Below are positions 18,574 through 26,236 of a DNA stretch of 64,000 bases, in pieces. The notes below the pieces were generated by a model. The model was not told the origin of the DNA, ran no database searches, and worked only from the letters and a program-made list of their open reading frames with translations. A program made the translations under genes and the position numbers. Source of the stretch: VRUE01 sp963702705 (GTDB taxonomy: Bacteria; Actinomycetota; Thermoleophilia; Solirubrobacterales; 70-9); the NCBI GenBank assembly GCA_963702705.1, contig CAVPDR010000007.1, positions 434,001 through 498,000 of the forward strand. Reading direction: 5' to 3'. Positions within the stretch are counted from its first letter, which is position 1, and every line of letters begins with the position of its first letter.

Positions 18574-19244
18574 AGGTCTCAACCGAACATCAGCCGTCGC
18601 TTAACGGCCGCGGTCAGTACGAGCCCTGCGAGGAGTGCGGTGCGCCGCTCGACCCACAGCAGCGCTACTGCGTCAACTGCGCGGCGCGGCGCGGCAACGG
18701 CGCCAACCCCTCGTCGCGCTATTTCGCGGCGATGAGCCAGCGCGCCCGCCGGCCCTCGGTGCGGCCCTCGGCGGTCAAGCCGAGCTCGGGCAGCCGGGCG
18801 GCCGCGGTTGCCTTCTTCGCATTGCTGCCGATCGCGGTCGCGATCGGCGTCGTCGTCGGTCGCAGCGGCAACGACAGCGGCGAAAACGAGGCGCTGCTGG
18901 AAGCGCTGCATCGCCAGGAAGTGGCGCAGGCAAACGCGCCCGCGGCCGGCGTCGCGAGCACGGCGTCCAGCGCGGGCAAGAAAGCCAAGGCCAAGAAAGC
19001 AAAGGCGTCGAGCAAGGGGGACGGCAAGGTCGTGGCAAAGACCAGCAACGGGACCGTCCACCAGGTGACGGGCTTCAAACCGACCAAGCAGAAGACCGAA
19101 GAAGACACGGCGATCGTCGCCGAAAACCCCGAACAATCGGGCGAAAACTACATCAAGGCGCAGCAGAACCTGCCCGATGTGACGGTGGTCGGCGGCGACC
19201 CCGGCGAAGCGCCGCCGGTGCCGACCGGAAAGGGGCAGCCGTGA
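18570..19244 (+). CDS. Zinc-ribbon membrane protein of the pst operon
   Basis: 224 residues. A cytoplasmic N-terminal zinc ribbon (CEECGAPLDPQQRYCVNCAAR, residues ~17-38, C-x2-C...C-x2-C), a basic linker, one membrane helix (AAAVAFFALLPIAVAIGVVV, ~73-92), then a Lys/Ala-rich and Thr/Val-rich extracellular tail. The architecture (zinc ribbon plus single helix plus disordered tail) is common in actinobacteria, but its function is unknown. ATG at 18570 overlaps the upstream stop; the 3' end overlaps the next zinc-ribbon gene by 4 nt. Confidence 0.65.
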   Translation: MKVSTEHQPSLNGRGQYEPCEECGAPLDPQQRYCVNCAARRGNGANPSSRYFAAMSQRARRPSVRPSAVKPSSGSRAAAVAFFALLPIAVAIGVVVGRSGNDSGENEALLEALHRQEVAQANAPAAGVASTASSAGKKAKAKKAKASSKGDGKVVAKTSNGTVHQVTGFKPTKQKTEEDTAIVAENPEQSGENYIKAQQNLPDVTVVGGDPGEAPPVPTGKGQP

Positions 19245-19678
19245 GCTCCCTCAGCGAGAAGCTGCGGCGACCGCTCGACGCGGTCAAGGCCGGCAGCGTC
19301 AAGCCGGCGGCCGCCAAAGGCAAGGCCAAAGCGGCCAGCGCAGAGGCGGTGAAACCGGCGGAGGAGAAGGTCGAGAACGCCGAGCTGGTCGCGCAGCGCG
19401 ACCGGCTGCTGGAGAAGTTCACGATCATGCAGGCCGACCTTGGCGGCGCCTTCTATGAGATGGCGATCCGCGACCACGTGCGGATGGACGTGCTGACCCG
19501 CAAGGCGGCTGAGCTGCAGCGGGTCGACGCCGAACTGCTCTCGGTCGAGCGGGTGCTCGAGCTCGAACGCTCCGACGCGGCCGGGATGTGCCCCAGCTGC
19601 GGTTCCCCGTACGGCCACGGGGTCCGCTTCTGCGCCCAGTGCGGTCACTCCCTCATCTCGGCGGAGGTGGTTGCGTGA
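19241..19678 (+). CDS. Coiled-coil protein with C-terminal zinc ribbon
   Basis: 145 residues from GTG 19241. An Ala/Lys-rich N-terminal half, a helical region AELVAQRDRLLEKFTIMQADL, and a C-terminal zinc ribbon CPSCGSPYGHGVRFCAQCGHS. It is a soluble partner to the membrane zinc-ribbon protein just upstream, with the cysteines at the opposite end. No enzyme motif. The overlap of starts and stops across this block implies one transcript with pstSCAB. Function unknown. Confidence 0.62.
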   Translation: MSSLSEKLRRPLDAVKAGSVKPAAAKGKAKAASAEAVKPAEEKVENAELVAQRDRLLEKFTIMQADLGGAFYEMAIRDHVRMDVLTRKAAELQRVDAELLSVERVLELERSDAAGMCPSCGSPYGHGVRFCAQCGHSLISAEVVA

Positions 19679-21049
19679 AGGCGGCGATCCTGGGGCCAAT
19701 GCGACGCGCGATGGCCGCCGCCGCGACGCTCACCGGCAAGCGCTTCGGGTTGCTCGTCGCCTCCTCGGTGGTCGCGACGTCGGCGATCGTCGCCAGCGCG
19801 ATGACCGGCACCGGCGGCAGCGGCGCCCTGGCGGCGCTGATCGGTCGCAGCCTCGCCTCCGACAACACTCCGGCCCTCGCCACGCCGGCTCCGGGTGGAT
19901 CCCCCGCCGGTGCCGGATCGTCCGCTCCCGTCCCGAGCGGCTCGGCGTCTTCGGCCGGCGGGCCGCTCGCTTCGCCGGAACACGCTCCCGCTCCGGCGGC
20001 GAGCGGCCCGGCAAGCGAACCGGCGCCCAAGGAACCCGCCACCCCGGCGGTCCCCGAAGCCGAAGCCGGCCCCGTGAAGCACGTCTTCGTCATCTCGCTC
20101 GCCAGCCCGGGCTACGAACAGTCGCTCGGGGCGCAGTCGCAGATGCCCTATCTCTCGGCGACCCTGCGCCCGCAGGGCGAGCTGCTGGGCAACTACACCC
20201 TGCTCGGCGAAGCCGATCTTCCCAACCAGATCGCCGCCCTCGCCGGCCAGCCCCCGAACGCGTCGACCACGGCAGGCTGCTCGACCTACGCCGAGTTCCC
20301 GCCGAGTGCGAAAGCGAAGCTCGAGCGGCGTCATCGGCGGTTCCGGCTGCGTCTACCCGGTCGAAACGCTGACCCTCGCCGACCAGCTCGGCAGCAGCCG
20401 CCTGACCTGGCGCGCCTACGTCGACGGGATGGTCGACCCGACGACGGGCAGCCCGGCCAACTGCGTCCATCCCGGCCCCGACGAAGTCGAAACGATCGTG
20501 CCCGGTGGCTACGCGGCGCGGCAGAACCCCTTCGTCTACTTCCACTCGCTGCTCGACCTCGGCGACTGCTCGGCCAACGACCTGCCGCTCGACCAGCTGA
20601 CGGCGGACCTGCGCAAAACCGGGAAGACGCCGAACTACTCCTTCATCGCGCCGACGCTCTGCAACGCCGGCGCGAGCGGCCAGTGCCCGCCGGGGGGGAC
20701 CGAAGGCGCCGCCGGCGCCGATGCCTTCCTCGCGGCCTGGGTGCCGAAGATCCTCGCCTCGCCGGCCTACAAGGCCGACGGCCTGCTGATCGTCGACTTC
20801 GCCGCGGCGAACCCGGCGGCGACTGCGTCGGGAACAACGCCGGCGCCGGCCGCCGACCCGCTGCGCGTGGGCGCCCTGCTCCTCTCGCCGTTCCTCACCC
20901 CGGGCTCCACCGATGCCGCCCAGTACAACCCGTACTCGATCCTCCGCTCAAACGAGGACCTGTTCGGCCTCGACCCACTCGCCCTGGCGGGCGCAGGCAA
21001 GACGAAGTCCTTCGCCCCGAGCCTGCTCGAAGAAAACGGCGGCGACTAG
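19675..21049 (+). CDS. Exported phosphoesterase-family protein with degenerate active site (frameshifted)
   Basis: About 457 residues once one base is removed near 20323. N-terminal membrane anchor (RFGLLVASSVVATSAIVASA), a Pro/Ala/Ser-rich linker to ~residue 135, then a PF04185-like domain (phospholipase C/acid phosphatase family). This reads HVFVISLASPGYEQSLG..MPYLSATLRPQGELLGNYTLL...LPNQIAALAGQPP, later NPFVYFHSLLD, then PTLCNAG and NPYSILRSNEDLFGLDPL. In active members the first strand reads E-N-x-S/R, but here that position is SLASPGY, so the metal-binding residue is lost. Overlap with the preceding gene places it at the end of the pst transcript. It may bind rather than cleave phosphoesters. 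Confidence 0.62.
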
Positions 21050-21178
21050 ACATGGGCTCGACGAGGCATCAACCCGCCCTGCTCGGCACAGGCACGGCGA
21101 TTACCTGGCCTAAGCGCAGCCGCGCGTTTGCCGGCGTGCTATCGGGGGAAAGCCGAAGGCAGGAGTGGGAATACCCCG

Positions 21179-21217
21179 ATGAATCCGGCATCCGAAGGGC
21201 AGAAAATCGACGAATGA
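21179..21217 (+). CDS. Possible 12-codon leader ORF
   Basis: ATG 21179 opens a short frame (MNPASEGQKIDE) whose TGA overlaps the ATG of the phosphoribosyltransferase in an ATGA arrangement, so re-initiation could couple the two. No coding-potential test is possible at this size. Confidence 0.25.
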   Translation: MNPASEGQKIDE

Positions 21218-21888
21218 GAGTTCGCGAGGCGGGTGAGAGTGGCGACGTCTTTGCCGATCGTCGCGAGGCCGGCCGGCTTCTGGCCGAGCCGCTGATGTCG
21301 CTTGCGGCCGAGCATCCCGTCGTCGTCGGGTTGCCGCGTGGCGGAGTGCCGGTGGCCGAGGAGGTGGCGACCGCCCTCGGCGCGCCGTTGGAGATCTTCG
21401 CCGTGCGCAAGCTCGGCGCCCCCCACAACCCCGAGTACGGGATCGGGGCGATCGCCGAGGACGGGACCCGTGTCTTCGACTCAGAGGCGCTTGCCGTGCT
21501 CGGCGTCGAAAACCTGGTGCTCGACGCGATCGTCGCCCGCGAGAGCGAGGAGCTGCGGCGGCGGGTGGTCGCCTACCGCGGCGACCGCATGCCCCCCAGG
21601 TTGAGGGGCCGCACCGTCATCGTCGTCGACGATGGGGTGGCCACCGGCGTCACCGATACGGCCGCCCTGCGCGGGATCGCCCACCAGGGGCCCCGGCGGC
21701 TGATTCTGGCGGTGCCCGTCTGCGCTCCCGAAGTGCTGGCGCGGTTGCGGGAAGAGGCCGACGACGTCATCTGCCTCGCCGCCCCGCCCCGCCTTTACGG
21801 GGTCGGTCAGTGGTACCGCGACTTTTCGCAGGTCTCCGATCGCGAAGTGATCGGAGCGCTCGACGCGTCGAGGAACGCGGCCGCCTGA
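21214..21888 (+). CDS. Phosphoribosyltransferase-family protein
   Basis: 224 residues from ATG 21214. Start motif FADRREAGRLLAEPL and VVGLPRGGVPVAEEVATALGAPLEIFAVRKLGAPHNPEYGIGAIAEDG form the N-terminal hood, and VIVVDDGVATGVTDTAAL is the 13-residue PRPP-binding signature. LAVPVCAPEVLARL and ADDVICLAAPPRLYGVGQWYRDFSQVSDREV complete this well-known small family, often found with erythromycin-esterase or dienelactone-hydrolase genes. Substrate unknown. The segment between 21050 and 21178 holds no clear gene. Confidence 0.85.
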   Translation: MRVREAGESGDVFADRREAGRLLAEPLMSLAAEHPVVVGLPRGGVPVAEEVATALGAPLEIFAVRKLGAPHNPEYGIGAIAEDGTRVFDSEALAVLGVENLVLDAIVARESEELRRRVVAYRGDRMPPRLRGRTVIVVDDGVATGVTDTAALRGIAHQGPRRLILAVPVCAPEVLARLREEADDVICLAAPPRLYGVGQWYRDFSQVSDREVIGALDASRNAAA

Positions 21889-21982
21889 AGCGTCGGGCCG
21901 CGGCCGGTCAGCGGAAAAACCGCAGCCGATCGGCGGCTTCCTGCGGATGGAGTGGTACGGACCCAGCCCTAGTGTCGATGGC

Positions 21983-23164
21983 ATGGCAGGCGACGGCCAT
22001 CGCAGCGGCAAGCAAAGAGTGCTGATCGCGGGCGGTGGCATTGCCGGCGTAGAGGCGGCTCTCGCCCTGCGCGACCTCGCAATGGGCTGGGCCGAGGTCA
22101 GCCTCCGCGACCCGCGCCGTGAGTTCGTCTTCAGGCCCTTTGCCGTCGGCGAGCCCTACGGTGCGGCGCGGATCTTCCGTTACGACCTGGCGACGCTGGC
22201 GCGGCGCTGCGGCGCCTCGTTCGAGGCCGACGCGATCGTTTCGGTCGACGCCGAGCACCGCTTCGCGGTCACCCGCGACGGCGATCGGGTGCCCTACGAC
22301 CAGCTTCTGGTGGCGAGCGGCGTGCGGATGGTCTGGGGCGTTCCCGGCGCGGTGACCTTCTGGGGCGCGGCGGACGAAGGTCAGATCGGGGAGGTGATTC
22401 GCGAGCTGCGCGCCGGCGAGCTGCGCCGACTGGTCCTGACCATGCCCGATGGCCGCGGCTGGGCGCTGCCGCTCTACGAGCTGGCGCTGCTCGCCGCGAC
22501 CGCGCTGGACAAGGCCGGCGTCGACGGCACCGAGATCACGGTGGTCACGCCGGAGGACTCCCCGCTGGGGCTGTTCGGCCGTCGTGCCGGGAAGCAGATG
22601 GAACAGCTGCTCGAGGAGCGGGGGATAGGGCTCGTCGCCGGTGTCCATCCTGTTCGCTTCGAGGCCGAACGGCTGCGAGTGGCCCCGGGCGAGGAAATCG
22701 AAGCCGATGCGGTGATCAGCCTGCCACGTCTCGAGGGCCGTCGGATCGGCGGCGTCCCCCACGATGCCGATGGCTTCGTCCGGGTCGATGAGCACGGCAA
22801 GGTGATTGGCCTGGAGCGCATCTACGCCGCCGGCGACGTCACCACCTTTCCGGTCAAGCAGGGTGGTGTCGCGACCCAGCAGGCCGACGCCGTGGCCGAA
22901 GCGATCGTCGCCGATTTCGGTCTTGGCTCGGTCCCACGGTCGTTCGATCCGATCTTCCGCGGCGTGCTCTGGACCGGCGGCGAGCCGCGCTACCTGTACG
23001 GGCGCCCGACCGGCGGTCACGGCGAGACGTCGAGCCTCAGCACGCTGCCGCAGTGGCCGTTGCAGCAGGGCAAGGTGGCCGGCCGCTACATCACCCCCTT
23101 TCTTCGTACGCTCGTCGACGAGACCGACGCGACCGCGAACGTCGGCTCACCTTCCGCCTGCTGA
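21983..23164 (+). CDS. FAD-dependent oxidoreductase, NDH-2/sulfide:quinone reductase-like
   Basis: 393 residues. FAD motif VLIAGGGIAGVEAALALRDL near the N-terminus, EFVFRPFAVGEPYG, PYDQLLVASGVR (ATG motif), and the second FAD-binding stretch RIYAAGDVTTFPVKQGGVATQQADAVAEAI. These match the two-dinucleotide-binding family that includes NADH dehydrogenase type 2, SQR and ferredoxin reductases. Redox-active Cys pairs expected of a canonical SQR are not seen. An ATG at 21947 is in frame 36 nt upstream; 21983 is preferred because it begins shortly before the FAD strand. Confidence 0.75.
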   Translation: MAGDGHRSGKQRVLIAGGGIAGVEAALALRDLAMGWAEVSLRDPRREFVFRPFAVGEPYGAARIFRYDLATLARRCGASFEADAIVSVDAEHRFAVTRDGDRVPYDQLLVASGVRMVWGVPGAVTFWGAADEGQIGEVIRELRAGELRRLVLTMPDGRGWALPLYELALLAATALDKAGVDGTEITVVTPEDSPLGLFGRRAGKQMEQLLEERGIGLVAGVHPVRFEAERLRVAPGEEIEADAVISLPRLEGRRIGGVPHDADGFVRVDEHGKVIGLERIYAAGDVTTFPVKQGGVATQQADAVAEAIVADFGLGSVPRSFDPIFRGVLWTGGEPRYLYGRPTGGHGETSSLSTLPQWPLQQGKVAGRYITPFLRTLVDETDATANVGSPSAC

Positions 23165-23182
23165 TTCGGGTTTGATTGGGCG

Positions 23183-23917
23183 GTGACCGACGCCCTCGTC
23201 CAGCGCTATCGATCCGCCCGTCGCGACCGTACCCTGGCGGTCCTGGAGGGCTTCCACGCGCTCAAGCACGCATTGCGCTTCGGCGCCGAGCTGGTCGAGG
23301 CGGTGGCGAGCGACAGCGAGGAACTGGAGCGCTTGGCGGCCGAGCTCGCACCAGATCTGGCCGGCTCGCTGGCGCAGAGGGCAACGCCGGTCGAGGCCGA
23401 GGTTCTGGGCCGGATGGCGCCGCACGCTCCCCGCACCGGGGTGATCGCGATCGCCCGCCGCCCGGCGGTCGACCTCGGCGCTGTGCTGGCCGACGGCCGA
23501 GCAGCGCCGGTGGTCCTGCTCGAGGACCCGCGGTCGATGGGGAACATGGGAGCCTGCGTGCGGGTCGCCGCCGCCGCCGACGCGGCCGCCGTCCTCACCA
23601 CCGGCGGCAACGACCCCTGGCACCCCGAGGCCCTGCGTGGCGCCGCCGGGCTGCATTTCGCCCTGCCCGTGGCGCCCCTCGCGGAGCTGCCGGCAAGCGA
23701 CCGTCTCCTCGTCGCAATCGACCCGGAGGGGGATGCCGCCGGACCGCACGAGCTCCCGTCCCGCGCGATCCTCGCCTTCGGCACCGAGCGCTACGGACTC
23801 AGCGAGGCGCTGCTTGCACGCGCCGACGAGCGCCTGGCGATCCCGATGCGGGCGGGCGTCTCCAGCCTCAACCTCGCTACCGCGGTCGCAGCGGTGCTCT
23901 TTTCGCGGCGCCTTTGA
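23183..23917 (+). CDS. SpoU-family (TrmH) RNA 2'-O-methyltransferase
   Basis: 244 residues from GTG 23183. Knotted SPOUT fold motifs in order: VVLLEDPRSMGNMGACVRVAAA (motif 1), ILAFGTERYGLSEALL (motif 2) and IPMRAGVSSLNLATAVAAVL (motif 3, with the Ser-Leu-Asn core). The N-terminal ~75 residues resemble the L30e-like RNA-binding substrate domain. It methylates a ribose 2'-OH in rRNA or tRNA; the specific site cannot be told. An Arg in the motif-1 helix and Glu of motif 2 are present, so it should be active. It lies 18 nt downstream of the flavoprotein gene. Confidence 0.86.
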   Translation: MTDALVQRYRSARRDRTLAVLEGFHALKHALRFGAELVEAVASDSEELERLAAELAPDLAGSLAQRATPVEAEVLGRMAPHAPRTGVIAIARRPAVDLGAVLADGRAAPVVLLEDPRSMGNMGACVRVAAAADAAAVLTTGGNDPWHPEALRGAAGLHFALPVAPLAELPASDRLLVAIDPEGDAAGPHELPSRAILAFGTERYGLSEALLARADERLAIPMRAGVSSLNLATAVAAVLFSRRL

Positions 23918-23950
23918 ACCTCGCCGGGCATCGCGCCGTAGACCGGGCCG

Positions 23951-24295
23951 ATGAAGCGGATTGTCGCCCTTCTGGTCGTTGCTCTCGTCGCGGCGCTGCT
24001 TGCGATCCAGGTTGCCTCGGCCGCCCAGTCAGGCCCGGCTCGAGCCAGCCGGGCCAAGACGGTCGATATCAGCCACTTTGAATTCCACCCGCCGACGCTG
24101 TCCGTTGCCAAGGGCGCAAAGGTCGTCTTCTCGAACTCATCCGGCACCGCCCACACGGCGACCGACAAGGGCGTCTTCAACAGCGGTCACATCGAGCCCG
24201 GCGACTCCTTCGCGGTGCGCTTCGAACAGAAGGGGACCTTCCGCTACCACTGCGAAATCCACCCCTTCATGCACGGCAAGATCGTCGTCGGCTGA
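23951..24295 (+). CDS. Exported cupredoxin (plastocyanin/amicyanin-like)
   Basis: 114 residues with a signal peptide (MKRIVALLVVALVAALLAI, cleavage near ASAAQ). A single type-1 copper domain: His68 in GTAHTA, then Cys101, His104 and Met107 in YHCEIHPFMHGKIVV, the classical C-x2-H-x2-M loop. It is an extracytoplasmic electron carrier. Neighbouring redox genes (flavoprotein upstream) are consistent, but no specific partner is shown. Confidence 0.9.
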   Translation: MKRIVALLVVALVAALLAIQVASAAQSGPARASRAKTVDISHFEFHPPTLSVAKGAKVVFSNSSGTAHTATDKGVFNSGHIEPGDSFAVRFEQKGTFRYHCEIHPFMHGKIVVG

Positions 24296-24415
24296 GCCCG
24301 CGAGCGGATTCGCGGAAATTACGGATGCAGCAGGCAGGGACAGGGCATAGCCTGGTGAACATCCGAGTGCGGCGTTTGGGCCGCGATCTCGTTCACCAAC
24401 CGAAAGGACGCCGCC

Positions 24416-24808
24416 TTGCCGTTTGCCGACATCAACATCGGGGAAGCCCTCCTCATCGCATTCGAGGTCTTCTTCTTCGTGATCTGGATCTGGATCCTGA
24501 TCACGATCCTCACCGACCTGTTCCGCGACCACGAAACCTCCGGTTGGGTGAAGGCGGCCTGGGTCCTCTTCCTGGTCTTCATCCCCTTCCTGACCGCGCT
24601 TATCTACCTGATCGCCCGCGGCAGCGGCATGCGCGACCGCACGATCAAGGCGCAGGCCGAGGCCAAGCAGCACTTCGATTCGTACGTCCGCGAACAGGCC
24701 CACGCTTCCTCACCGGCCGACGAACTGCACAAGCTCAACGACCTCAAGGACAAGGGAGCTTTGTCCCAGGAGGAGTTCGACAAGGCAAAGGCCAAGTTGC
24801 TGGCTTAG
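24416..24808 (+). CDS. PLDc_N membrane protein with SHOCT tail
   Basis: 130 residues. TTG start at 24416 with AAAGGA about 9 nt upstream. Two membrane helices (~10-36 and ~47-67) flanking a short charged turn, in the pattern of the phospholipase-D N-terminal membrane domain (WILITILTDLFRDHETSGWVKAAWVLFLVFIPFLTALIYLIAR without the catalytic HKD domain). The C-terminal SHOCT motif is ELHKLNDLKDKGALSQEEFDKAKAKLL. Such small proteins are widespread in actinobacteria; function unknown. A long inverted repeat follows 8 nt after the stop. Confidence 0.75.
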   Translation: MPFADINIGEALLIAFEVFFFVIWIWILITILTDLFRDHETSGWVKAAWVLFLVFIPFLTALIYLIARGSGMRDRTIKAQAEAKQHFDSYVREQAHASSPADELHKLNDLKDKGALSQEEFDKAKAKLLA

Positions 24809-24815
24809 TTGGCTG

Positions 24816-24888
24816 GGATGCCGGTGCCCTCTCCAAAACACTCAAGCGAGGCTCCCGCCGAGCGTTTTGGGGAGGGGCACCGGCATCC
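24816..24888 (+). terminator. Long inverted repeat after the SHOCT gene
   Basis: GGATGCCGGTGCCC at 24816 pairs with GGGCACCGGCATCC at 24875-24888. The arms continue inward as CTCCAAAACACTC versus GAGCGTTTTGGGG, giving about 28 paired bases around a 16-nt loop. No T-tract. It lacks the core shared by the three elements at 48.6, 48.9 and 62.6 kb. Confidence 0.6.
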
Positions 24889-24954
24889 ATCTCCTGCAGA
24901 TGTGCGTCGGGACCCCTTGCAGAAACCCTCCAAATTGCGGATTTCTGCACGCGA

Positions 24955-24982
24955 TCTTGCAAGTTATTAGCGATTCCTAACA
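24955..24982 (+). promoter_or_regulatory. Promoter of the NlpC/P60-like gene
   Basis: CTTGCA and TAACAT are separated by 16 nt in a notably A+T-rich stretch, about 35 nt before the ATG at 25016. This fits a housekeeping sigma promoter. Confidence 0.45.
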
Positions 24983-25015
24983 TTTAGGCGGCGTCTTCGC
25001 TACCGTGCGGCGCCG

Positions 25016-26236
25016 ATGCGCGTTCCCCTTCGCGGTAACTCTTGGCGGCTGCTGCTGCCCGCGGCGCTGCTTCTCGCCCTCCTCTGCGTGGCCGCTTCGG
25101 CCCCGGCGAAGGACCTGGAAGAAAAGCTCAGCGCGACGCAAGGCAAGCTCAGCCACGTGCGCGAAAGCTCGAGCGCCCTGGCGGCAACGATCGCCGAACA
25201 GAACAAGGCGATCGACTCGATGATCGGCGAAGTCTCGGCATTGCGCCGCCAGCAGGCCGCGGTCCAGTCCGAACTGAACGCGAAGCAAGCCGAACTCGAC
25301 AGTGCGACCAGGAAGCTGGCGGCCGACAAGCACCGGCTGGCTTTGGTCCGCGCCCGGTTGCAGCGGGCTCTCGGCGTGTTGCGCCAGCGCCTCGTCGCGA
25401 TCTACGAGGCCGGCAGCCCCGACATGATCAACGTCGTCCTCGACTCGTCCAGCTGGTCGGAAGTGACGACGCGCGCCGAGTACCTGAGCCAGGTGCAGGA
25501 ATACGACGACTCCGTCGCCGGCCGAGTGAAGGGCCTGCGCGACGAAGCGCGTGCCACGGTCAAGCGGATGACCGCGGTGCGCAAGCAGATCAAAGAGTCG
25601 CGCGACGCGATTGCGGTCAAGGAGCGCGAAGTCGCCGCCGCCAGCGAAGAAGCCGAGAGCCGCTTCGCCGAACTGAAGTCAGCCCAGGCCGCGCGCCGCG
25701 CCACGATGGAATCGCTCGAGTCGCGTGAAGAAGCGCTCAGCGACAACCTCGCCTCGATCTCAGAACAGATCGCGAGCGCGACCGGCGAACCCGGGCCGGT
25801 CACCGGCACCCCGGCTCCGTTGACCCCGGGTCAGAGCGCAAACTTCATCTCCGAAAGCCAGGCCAGCGTGCCGAGTGAGGCCCCGGCTGCGGTTGCCGCC
25901 GCGATCGAAGCCGCCAACTCGATCGCCACCACGCCCTACATCTGGGGTGGCGGCCACGGTTCCTTCGAAGATTCCGGCTACGACTGCTCGGGCTCGGTCA
26001 GCTTCGCCCTGCACGGCGGCGGCTTCCTCGAAAGCCCGCTCGACTCGACCGGCCTCGAGACCTGGGGCGAACCCGGCCCGGGCCAGTGGATCACCGTCTA
26101 CGCCAACGCCGAACACGCTTGGATGATCATCGCCGGCCTCGCCTTCGACACCGTAGGCGGCCCCGGCCCGCGCTGGCACTCGTCCCCAGTTGACTCTCCA
26201 GAAGGCTTCGTCGCGCGCCATCCCTCCGGTTACTAA
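25016..26236 (+). CDS. Secreted coiled-coil cell-wall hydrolase, NlpC/P60-like
   Basis: 406 residues. Signal peptide (LLLPAALLLALLCVAAS). Two coiled-coil blocks, about residues 32-120 and 165-255, rich in heptads (EEKLSATQGKLSHVRESSSAL; EVAAASEEAESRFAELKSAQ), flank a segment ALGVLRQRLVAIYEAGSPDMINVVL typical of RipA/CwlO-type hydrolase N-termini. A Thr/Pro linker leads to a C-terminal peptidase domain: YIWGGGHGSFEDSGYDCSGSVSFAL with nucleophile Cys324, and AEHAWMIIAGLAFD with the catalytic His. The usual third polar residue is not obvious. It cleaves peptidoglycan stem peptides, probably autoinhibited by the coiled coil. Confidence 0.84.
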   Translation: MRVPLRGNSWRLLLPAALLLALLCVAASAPAKDLEEKLSATQGKLSHVRESSSALAATIAEQNKAIDSMIGEVSALRRQQAAVQSELNAKQAELDSATRKLAADKHRLALVRARLQRALGVLRQRLVAIYEAGSPDMINVVLDSSSWSEVTTRAEYLSQVQEYDDSVAGRVKGLRDEARATVKRMTAVRKQIKESRDAIAVKEREVAAASEEAESRFAELKSAQAARRATMESLESREEALSDNLASISEQIASATGEPGPVTGTPAPLTPGQSANFISESQASVPSEAPAAVAAAIEAANSIATTPYIWGGGHGSFEDSGYDCSGSVSFALHGGGFLESPLDSTGLETWGEPGPGQWITVYANAEHAWMIIAGLAFDTVGGPGPRWHSSPVDSPEGFVARHPSGY

